From NCBI GenBank assembly GCA_958446555.1, contig CAUCWU010000136.1:1-6769 (forward strand): a stretch of DNA of 6,769 bases. Reading direction: 5' to 3'. This DNA comes from an uncultured Lachnospiraceae bacterium. GTDB lineage: Bacteria; Bacillota; Clostridia; Lachnospirales; Lachnospiraceae. The first letter of the stretch is position 1. Each line of letters starts with the position of its first letter. The notes beneath the pieces are model-generated. The model worked only from the letters and a program-made list of their open reading frames with translations, was not told the DNA's origin and did not search any database. This document shows positions 1 through 4,582 of the stretch, in pieces. A program made the translations under genes and the position numbers.

Positions 1-894
1 ACCGTCCTCACTGATGCCAATACAGGTGCCCACCCACTCATTTGATGGTGCCAATACCTTGACGCGGTTATCGAGGTTTGCCAGACGGCTCTCATACTCA
101 GCCTTTAGATTCTTCAAGCTCTGGACACTGACAAATTGTTCATATAAGTCTTCAAACTCCTCTAATACTTTTGCAAGGATGCTGCTTCGAAGAATCTCTT
201 TTTGCGTCACGAGCTTTACAGAAGTTGCCGTTGCCTGAATCTCCTCTGGAAACTCAGTCATCTGCACATTAATTCCAATTCCAACAATGACATAGTGAAT
301 CTGATCCATATCGGCACTCATCTCAGTTAGAATACCACACAGCTTCTTTCCCTGATAAACAATGTCATTTGGCCACTTGATCTGTGTCTTGATCTGCGCA
401 AGCTCATCTATTGCTCTGCTCACTGCAAGCGCTGCTACAAGTGTCAACATGGATGCGTGTTCTGGCTGGATTTCTGGGCGAAGCAGAATCGAAAATGCAA
501 GTGCACTACCCTTTGGGGTCTCCCAGTGTCTGCCAAGTCTTCCTTTTCCTGCCTCCTGCGCATTGGCAACTGCAACGGTTCCGTGTGGTGCTCCCTGTTC
601 TCCAGCAAGCTTTAATCTGGTATTGGTTGAGTCGGTAACATCATAGACCATTAGATTTTTGCCAAGCCATTTGGTATGAAGACGGCTGCTGCAACTTTCC
701 TTTGACAAAATATCTGGCTCTTTTGTCAGGCGATATCCTCTATTTCTGACAGCCTCGATCTCGTAACCATCTTCTTCCAAGCTTTTCATAACCTTCCAGA
801 CAGCAGTTCTAGAGACATTTAACTTCTCAGACAAATCCTGTCCAGACAGAAAGCCTTGTGTGTTTTGTAAAAGTTCTAGTAATCTCTGTTTCAC
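1..894 (-). CDS. birA: Bifunctional biotin-[acetyl-CoA-carboxylase] ligase / biotin operon repressor BirA (C-terminus cut by window edge)
   Basis: BirA activates biotin with ATP to biotinoyl-5'-AMP and transfers it to the acceptor lysine of biotin carboxyl carrier proteins in the cytoplasm; members with an N-terminal winged helix also repress biotin genes. The frame is open from a GTG at 892-894 to base 1, giving 298 residues of an expected 320-330. Residues about 1-57 form the winged helix-turn-helix (SGQDLSEKLNVSRTAVWKVM, residues 17-36), so this is the DNA-binding class. The ligase domain shows DSTN (88-91), the biotinoyl-AMP loop GKGRLGR (116-122), KWPNDI (173-178), KLCGIL (184-189) and GIGINV (205-210). 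The small C-terminal SH3-like domain starts near residue 277 and is cut. The GTG start is supported by GGGAGG seven bases upstream and by the match of the first residues to BirA N-termini. The start overlaps the stop of the upstream membrane-protein gene by four bases (GTGA), suggesting translational coupling. No biotin operator is visible in the window, so autoregulation cannot be judged. Confidence 0.95.
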   Translation of the reverse strand, partial: MKQRLLELLQNTQGFLSGQDLSEKLNVSRTAVWKVMKSLEEDGYEIEAVRNRGYRLTKEPDILSKESCSSRLHTKWLGKNLMVYDVTDSTNTRLKLAGEQGAPHGTVAVANAQEAGKGRLGRHWETPKGSALAFSILLRPEIQPEHASMLTLVAALAVSRAIDELAQIKTQIKWPNDIVYQGKKLCGILTEMSADMDQIHYVIVGIGINVQMTEFPEEIQATATSVKLVTQKEILRSSILAKVLEEFEDLYEQFVSVQSLKNLKAEYESRLANLDNRVKVLAPSNEWVGTCIGISEDG

Positions 895-1175
895 AGACTG
901 CCTCCCATAATTGTTAGTATGCTTGCTGTTAAAAAGCTCACCATCAGTGTGGCACCAATCAAATACAAAATGCCTCCGGCAAGATGTGATTTTCCCTCAC
1001 CTATTGTGCGAATCCCTCTGGCTAAAAACAAAAGAGCTGCTGCCGCAAACGCGATAACAAAGAAGTACTCATACTGCTTCCAATCCAACACCAGAATCAC
1101 AGCCGATATCACAATAATAAATGACATCAAGATCTCTGTGATCTCTAGTCCCAATCGATTGCGTCTGTGCTTCAT
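891..1175 (-). CDS. Small uncharacterised three-helix membrane protein
   Basis: A 94-residue protein that I do not recognise as a characterised family. It begins with a basic, soluble N-terminus (MKHRRNRLGL), then shows three hydrophobic segments at about residues 14-30, 36-54 and 66-88, joined by a short DWKQYEY loop and a charged loop around RGIRTIGEGKSH (53-64). The basic N-terminus suggests it stays inside the cell. No catalytic motif, cysteine pair or lipobox is seen. The start is supported by a GGAGG ribosome binding site in the 12-bp gap after the argF stop codon, and the stop TGA overlaps the birA GTG by four bases. It is therefore very likely a genuine co-transcribed gene of the argF-birA operon. 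A role in biotin or arginine uptake is conceivable from position alone, but nothing in the protein shows it; it is far too short to be an ordinary BioY-type transporter. Confident as a gene, unknown in function. Confidence 0.85.
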   Translation of the reverse strand: MKHRRNRLGLEITEILMSFIIVISAVILVLDWKQYEYFFVIAFAAAALLFLARGIRTIGEGKSHLAGGILYLIGATLMVSFLTASILTIMGGSL

Positions 1176-1187
1176 AGCTGCCTCCGA

Positions 1188-2171
1188 TTAAATGGTTGCT
1201 GCAATTACAGCCTTGATCGTATGCATACGATTTTCTGCCTCGTCAAATACGATTGACTGGCTGCTCTCAAATACCTCGTCGGTTACTTCCATCTCGGAAA
1301 GACCAAATTTCTCGGAAATCTCTCTTCCAACACCAGTATTTAAGTCGTGGAAGGCCGGAAGACAATGCATAAAGACTGCGCCCTCTGCCGCATTGTCCAT
1401 TGCCGCCTTATTAACCTGATACGGAAGCAGATCGTGGATACGCTCTTCCCATACAGCTGCAGGCTCGCCCATGGATACCCATACGTCTGTGTAGATAACA
1501 TCTGCACCTGTGGTTCCTGCCTTGACATCATCGGTCAGTGTGACAGAGCCACCGCTCTTTTTTGCAAATTCCTTGCACTGCTCTACTAACTTTTCATCTG
1601 GGAAATACTTTTTGTTGGTACAAGCAGTAAAGTGAAGACCCATCTTGCTGCAGGCTACCATCAGTGAATTGCCCATGTTGTATCTTGCATCGCCCATGTA
1701 AGTAAAATGAATGCCCTCTAAGTGGCCAAAATGCTCACGGATTGTCAATAAGTCTGCCAACATCTGAGTTGGATGAAACTCATTTGTTAAACCATTCCAT
1801 ACCGGAACAGAGGAATACTTTGCCAGTGTCTCGACGATGTCCTGGCCAAAACCACGGTACTCAATTCCATCATACATGCGACTTAATACTCTTGCTGTGT
1901 CGGCAATGCTTTCCTTCTTGCCAATCTGGGATCCGGATGGATCTAAGTAGGTCACACCAATGCCAAGATCATAGGCAGCTACCTCAAATGAGCAGCGAGT
2001 TCTTGTACTTGTCTTTTCAAAAATCAATGCAATATTTTTTCCATGAAAGGTATCCATCGGAATGCCTTTTTTCTTCTTATCTTTTAAATCAGCTGCCAAA
2101 TCAAGGAGATAATTGATCTCCTCTGGTGTATAGTCAAGTAACTTTAAAAAATCTCTTCCTCTTAAATCCAT
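1188..2171 (-). CDS. argF: Ornithine carbamoyltransferase
   Basis: Transfers the carbamoyl group of carbamoyl phosphate to L-ornithine, giving L-citrulline in arginine synthesis; a cytoplasmic enzyme, usually trimeric. At 327 residues it has normal family length. The carbamoyl-phosphate binding loop STRTR is at 55-59, HPTQ at 133-136, the ornithine-specific DxxxSMG (DVWVSMG) at 229-235 and HCLPA with the catalytic cysteine at 269-273. The SMG motif separates it from aspartate carbamoyltransferase. The frame is open 18 codons further upstream to an ATG at 2223-2225, but that ATG has no ribosome binding site and its added residues (MRTLQVSRESFAAEMRYA) are not family-like. The chosen ATG at 2169-2171 has GAGG six bases upstream and gives the usual N-terminus MDLRGRDFLKLLDYT. 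It is first in an operon with the small membrane-protein gene and birA. It could be the anabolic ArgF or, less likely, the catabolic ArcB of the deiminase pathway; no arcA or arcC is present to support the latter. Confidence 0.96.
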   Translation of the reverse strand: MDLRGRDFLKLLDYTPEEINYLLDLAADLKDKKKKGIPMDTFHGKNIALIFEKTSTRTRCSFEVAAYDLGIGVTYLDPSGSQIGKKESIADTARVLSRMYDGIEYRGFGQDIVETLAKYSSVPVWNGLTNEFHPTQMLADLLTIREHFGHLEGIHFTYMGDARYNMGNSLMVACSKMGLHFTACTNKKYFPDEKLVEQCKEFAKKSGGSVTLTDDVKAGTTGADVIYTDVWVSMGEPAAVWEERIHDLLPYQVNKAAMDNAAEGAVFMHCLPAFHDLNTGVGREISEKFGLSEMEVTDEVFESSQSIVFDEAENRMHTIKAVIAATI

Positions 2172-2173
2172 CG

Positions 2174-2182
2174 CATACCTCA
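2174..2182 (-). promoter_or_regulatory. Ribosome binding site deciding the argF start
   Basis: On the minus strand GAGG lies six bases before the ATG at 2169-2171, the start that yields the canonical MDLRGRDF N-terminus. The in-frame upstream ATGs at 2181-2183 and 2223-2225 lack a comparable site, and a TAA stands two codons before the outermost one. The downstream start is therefore preferred. Confidence 0.65.
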
Positions 2183-2298
2183 TTTCTGCTGCAAAACTCT
2201 CTCTTGAAACTTGCAACGTCCTCATGTTTTAACAGGTCTCAATGTCATAAACCAATCATTTACACACGATCAACTTGGACTTTTCGACTCTGGTATCA

Positions 2299-2316
2299 TC
2301 AGTATAAAATTTCAAA
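2299..2316 (-). promoter_or_regulatory. Possible ArgR (arginine repressor) box over the argF promoter
   Basis: The minus-strand sequence TTTGAAATTTTATACTGA matches the known ARG-box pattern TGAATWWWWATTCA at 11 of its 14 core positions, with three mismatches. It covers the -10 hexamer and part of the spacer, where a bound repressor would block RNA polymerase. AT-rich promoter DNA produces such matches by chance and I see no good second box beside it, so this is only a candidate. Confidence 0.3.
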
Positions 2317-2329
2317 ACATAATTGTCAA
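2301..2329 (-). promoter_or_regulatory. Sigma-A type promoter for the argF operon
   Basis: Read on the minus strand there is a perfect TTGACA (-35, positions 2324-2329), a 17-bp spacer and TATACT (-10, positions 2301-2306), matching the housekeeping consensus in all but one base. Transcription would begin near 2294, leaving an untranslated leader of about 120 bases before the argF ATG. A second possible element, TGCTATAAT (an extended -10, positions 2343-2351), lies farther upstream on the same strand but has a poor -35. Confidence 0.8.
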
Positions 2330-2350
2330 GAAAAAAGGATAGATTATAGC
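2323..2350 (+). promoter_or_regulatory. Weak candidate promoter for the flippase gene
   Basis: On the plus strand TTGTCA (2323-2328), a 16-bp gap and TATAGC (2345-2350) would start transcription near 2357, just ahead of the GGAG at 2362-2365. The -35 would lie on almost the same bases as the opposite-strand argF -35, so the two divergent promoters would compete. The -10 is poor and no better plus-strand promoter was found in the 150-bp gap. Confidence 0.3.
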
Positions 2351-2375
2351 AAAGCGCCTCTGGAGTCTTTCGTTT

Positions 2376-3713
2376 ATGGTCTATCATATAGGTAATAAAA
2401 AAATCGTTAGTTCCTTCGTGACCGGCACTCTTTTTCTCACAGCCTCTAGCTTACTCTGTCGACTGATTGGCTTTGCTGTCCGCATTTTTCTCTCGCGAAC
2501 GGTTGGCGCTGAATCGATGGGCATTTTACAACTTTCCTTTGTTGTCTTTGGGATTGGTGTCTCTGTCTGTGCAATGGGAATTCAAAGTGCGCTCTCTAAA
2601 CTTGCTGCCGACTATGCGAAAAAACAGCCTGGCCAGGAAGTCTTTCTGCTGCGAGCAGCCCTTATTTTATCCCTATTTCTGGCTCTTCTTATGGGATGTA
2701 GCCTGTTTTTTGGCGCTGATTTTATCGCCAAGACACTCCTTCAAGAAGAAAGATGCGCGCCTCTGATTCAGATGTTTTCATTTGCCCTTCCCTTTAGCTG
2801 CATTCATTCTTGCTATAATGGCTTTTTCTATGCAAAAAGCCAAACAAAAGAACCTGCTCTGTCTCTTCTTACCGAACAGCTGACACGCGGCCTTGCTCTT
2901 ATTATCATTTGGCTTGTCAAATTAAGTCAGGCTGATACCATTACCCTTACCGATGTTGTCTTTTCGTCCATTCTAAGTGAAATGGCTGCGTCTTTTTTTG
3001 TCTGGTGCAGCCATTGTCAGATGCCTAAGCACAAGAAAAAAAGACAAATTTCCTATCACTCACTGTTAAAAGAACTAATCGCAACGTCCTCACCGATCTG
3101 TGTCAATCGTTTAAGTCAAACCTTTGTGACGGCTCTTGAAAGCATTTTGATTCCCATTTGTCTTCGCAAATTTGGCCTGTCCTCTGCAGATGCACTGTCT
3201 CTTTTTGGAATCCTCACAGCAATGGCAATGCCGTTTATTCTATTTCCATCGATCTTGACAAACTCAATGGCCGTTTTGCTTCTTCCTAAGGTTGCCTCTG
3301 CCAACACAGCAGGAGAGCGAAAAAAGCTTCTTATCTACAGCCGTTCTTCTATTCTTTTTTCTCTGGGACTTGGTTGCGTGTGCACTGGCTTTTTCTATCT
3401 AACTGGGCCGTTTCTTGGAATGCTCTTCTTTCAAAGTGTTGATGCTGGTTTGTATATTCAAAGACTCTCTCTTCTATGTCCATTTCTCTATCTTAGCGTT
3501 ACCGCCGGTAGCATCTTAAACGGTCTTGGAAAATCAGGCACAGTTCTGATTCACACACTTATTTCTTTTGTCCTTCGTGTTAGCGGTGCCGTCCTTTTGA
3601 TTCCGATTGGTGGTATTGGCGGATATCTCCTCGGACTTTTGACTTCGTCTATCTTACTGTGTACGCTTCATCTTTCTTCGATCAGAAGAATACTGAGCGA
3701 ACAATCAATCTAA
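2376..3713 (+). CDS. MOP-superfamily polysaccharide/lipid-linked precursor flippase, SpoVB-like
   Basis: A 445-residue integral membrane protein, with about twelve hydrophobic segments spread over the full length (for example about 13-38, 50-70, 92-113, 130-150, 172-184, 192-210, 240-262, 274-305, 323-352, 364-383, 388-411 and 414-432). The opening pattern TGTLFLTASSLLCRLIGF with a following LSRTVGAESMGILQL, the GFFYAKSQTKEPALSLLTEQ segment (149-168) and LNGLGKSG (381-388) are typical of the SpoVB/Wzx/MurJ group, which moves lipid-linked oligosaccharides across the cytoplasmic membrane. SpoVB itself is needed for spore cortex formation and is about 520 residues, so this protein is shorter; it may be a sporulation-linked paralogue or another glycan flippase. 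The ATG at 2376 is preceded by GGAG ten bases upstream, an acceptable but weak site. The gene is divergent from argF and ends nine bases inside the convergent downstream gene. The substrate cannot be read from the sequence. Arginine codons include AGA, CGA and CGC, unlike the CGT/CGC-rich phosphorylase, suggesting modest expression. Confidence 0.85.
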   Translation: MVYHIGNKKIVSSFVTGTLFLTASSLLCRLIGFAVRIFLSRTVGAESMGILQLSFVVFGIGVSVCAMGIQSALSKLAADYAKKQPGQEVFLLRAALILSLFLALLMGCSLFFGADFIAKTLLQEERCAPLIQMFSFALPFSCIHSCYNGFFYAKSQTKEPALSLLTEQLTRGLALIIIWLVKLSQADTITLTDVVFSSILSEMAASFFVWCSHCQMPKHKKKRQISYHSLLKELIATSSPICVNRLSQTFVTALESILIPICLRKFGLSSADALSLFGILTAMAMPFILFPSILTNSMAVLLLPKVASANTAGERKKLLIYSRSSILFSLGLGCVCTGFFYLTGPFLGMLFFQSVDAGLYIQRLSLLCPFLYLSVTAGSILNGLGKSGTVLIHTLISFVLRVSGAVLLIPIGGIGGYLLGLLTSSILLCTLHLSSIRRILSEQSI

Positions 3714-4289
3714 CACTAACTTTCCATTCACCACATGATAGTCACGGTAGCGATGGCGAAGCAGCTTCTTTCTCATATAGGAAAACGTGTACTCCTCACC
3801 CTTTACCGCTGTCATCTTGAGCAAGTACTCCAATAAAAAGCGTGTCTCATCGTTCATTACATAATTGTCCTTTGCATGCGCATAGTACTCCCATGCACTG
3901 CGGCAAGTATACTTGTCCTTTTGATAATTCCGACTTGCACTGATTCGGTCAATCACCATCTCAGCCACAAAGCGCTTCGGCATCTTCGTTCCGATCAAAC
4001 CATCATTGGGATTCACCGCATAATCAATCCAATATTCAAAATGATGTCGATTGTGCGCTTTGTGATGCAGCCACCCCTGCGAGTAACCCTTCTCCTCTTT
4101 CTCTCGATTGATTGGGCTTCGCTTTCCGCCTTCATAATATTTTACACCGGCCCAAAACTCGATTGGCGCATATTTTGACAAATCATGCATCAATCCCTGA
4201 CGGATCAAACCGACTCGAATACAGTCTCTTGTGACCAACCACTTGTGATGATTGATCGTATGAAGATGTTCCAAAAATTGTTTTATCAT
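3705..4289 (-). CDS. DUF5662-like protein of unknown function, possible HD-like metal-binding fold
   Basis: A 194-residue soluble protein that I place, from memory of similar sequences, in the DUF5662 family; members are sometimes labelled catalase, for which nothing here argues. It has no signal peptide or membrane segment. Striking polar motifs are NHHKW (13-17), MHDLSKYAP (34-42), WLHHKAHNRHHFEYW (73-87) and VIDR (112-115). The order H, HD, HH, HH, D recalls the metal-binding layout of HD-superfamily phosphohydrolases, and the middle helix is all His/Asn/Arg-rich, but this is inference from pattern only. The C-terminal part (about 129-194) is charged and helical with a basic LLRHRYRDYH stretch. 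The ATG has a strong AAGGGAG site six bases upstream. The gene is divergent from the cellobiose phosphorylase gene and convergent with the flippase gene, with a 9-bp overlap of coding ends. I cannot assign a reaction or a substrate. Confidence 0.8.
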   Translation of the reverse strand: MIKQFLEHLHTINHHKWLVTRDCIRVGLIRQGLMHDLSKYAPIEFWAGVKYYEGGKRSPINREKEEKGYSQGWLHHKAHNRHHFEYWIDYAVNPNDGLIGTKMPKRFVAEMVIDRISASRNYQKDKYTCRSAWEYYAHAKDNYVMNDETRFLLEYLLKMTAVKGEEYTFSYMRKKLLRHRYRDYHVVNGKLVLD

Positions 4290-4295
4290 TTCGTA

Positions 4296-4302
4296 CTCCC
4301 TT
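4296..4302 (-). promoter_or_regulatory. Ribosome binding site of the DUF5662-like gene
   Basis: AAGGGAG on the minus strand, six bases before the ATG at 4287-4289. It fixes the start of the gene with good confidence. Confidence 0.75.
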
Positions 4303-4369
4303 CAACAATAGTTACAATTATTTTCTTTGTTTGTTCTGATTTCCCCATAAAAACCTCTAATTAAACTCA

Positions 4370-4399
4370 AAAATAGAAGCTTTTATTTGGTTTGTCCAA
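4370..4399 (-). promoter_or_regulatory. Candidate promoter of the DUF5662-like gene
   Basis: On the minus strand TTGGAC (4394-4399), an 18-bp spacer and TATTTT (4370-4375) resemble a sigma-A promoter and would give a leader of roughly 75 bases. The region is very AT-rich, so other pairings are possible. It lies about 18 bp from the palindrome at 4417-4432, which could therefore also influence this direction. Confidence 0.35.
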
Positions 4400-4416
4400 T
4401 TTTCTTCAAAAAAATT

Positions 4417-4432
4417 ACGAAAACGTTTTCGT
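4417..4432. promoter_or_regulatory. Perfect 16-bp palindrome, LacI/GalR/CcpA-family operator
   Basis: ACGAAAACGTTTTCGT is a perfect inverted repeat with the central CG typical of operators bound by LacI-family regulators. It departs from the catabolite-responsive element pattern WTGNAANCGNWNNCW at two flanking positions (C for T, G for W), so a local LacI-family regulator is at least as likely as CcpA. Its centre lies about 50 bases before the inferred start of transcription of the phosphorylase gene and it ends six bases before the -35. That position fits activation, or repression by polymerase interference. No LacI-family gene is in the window. Confidence 0.75.
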
Positions 4433-4438
4433 TTCCTC

Positions 4439-4467
4439 TTGATTTTTTATTTTGTTTCTACTATACT
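4439..4467 (+). promoter_or_regulatory. Sigma-A type promoter of the cellobiose phosphorylase gene
   Basis: TTGATT (-35, 4439-4444), a 17-bp spacer and TATACT (-10, 4462-4467) form a good housekeeping promoter. Transcription would begin near 4474, giving a leader of about 110 bases before the ATG. I see no riboswitch, convincing hairpin or terminator in that leader. Confidence 0.75.
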
Positions 4468-4570
4468 GAAGACAACAGGGTTGTATCGCTCGAAAATTTG
4501 CAGATAGCAAAACAGTATTTTTCCACTCGTCTGTCAATGCTACTGTCAAAATCTTGAATCACCCGAAGAA

Positions 4571-4578
4571 AAGGAGGT
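4571..4578 (+). promoter_or_regulatory. Strong ribosome binding site of the phosphorylase gene
   Basis: AAGGAGGT, nearly a full complement to the 16S rRNA tail, lies four to five bases before the ATG at 4583. It fixes the start and suggests efficient translation, in line with the biased codon use of the gene. Confidence 0.85.
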
Positions 4579-4582
4579 TGCT

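Larger units (their letters stand above)
4290..4582. other. Divergent regulatory region between the DUF5662-like and phosphorylase genes
   Basis: A 293-bp AT-rich gap without a credible coding region. It holds the ribosome binding sites of both genes, a candidate leftward promoter (4370-4399), the 16-bp palindrome (4417-4432) and the rightward promoter (4439-4467). Nothing further was recognised in the leader from about 4474 to 4570. Confidence 0.8.

Noticed and set aside
362..646. Two plus-strand frames of 94 and 75 residues across the birA region
   Set aside because: The opposite strand encodes the BirA ligase motifs (GKGRLGR, KWPNDI) continuously; these frames are shadows.
1742..2116. 124-residue plus-strand frame inside argF
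   Set aside because: It is antisense to the STRTR and HPTQ coding segments of ornithine carbamoyltransferase, and its translation is low-complexity and not protein-like.
3690..3760. Shared bidirectional terminator between the convergent genes
   Set aside because: No GC-rich inverted repeat with flanking A and T runs exists around the overlapping stop codons.
3705..4289. Catalase as the name of the DUF5662-like protein
   Set aside because: No heme-ligand tyrosine motif or catalase-like distal His/Asn context can be seen, and 194 residues is far too short for a heme catalase; the label appears to be a propagated misannotation.
4474..4570. Riboswitch or attenuator in the phosphorylase leader
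   Set aside because: No stable stem, T-box element or terminator-like hairpin was found by eye; the short repeats of TGTCAA are too weak to build on.
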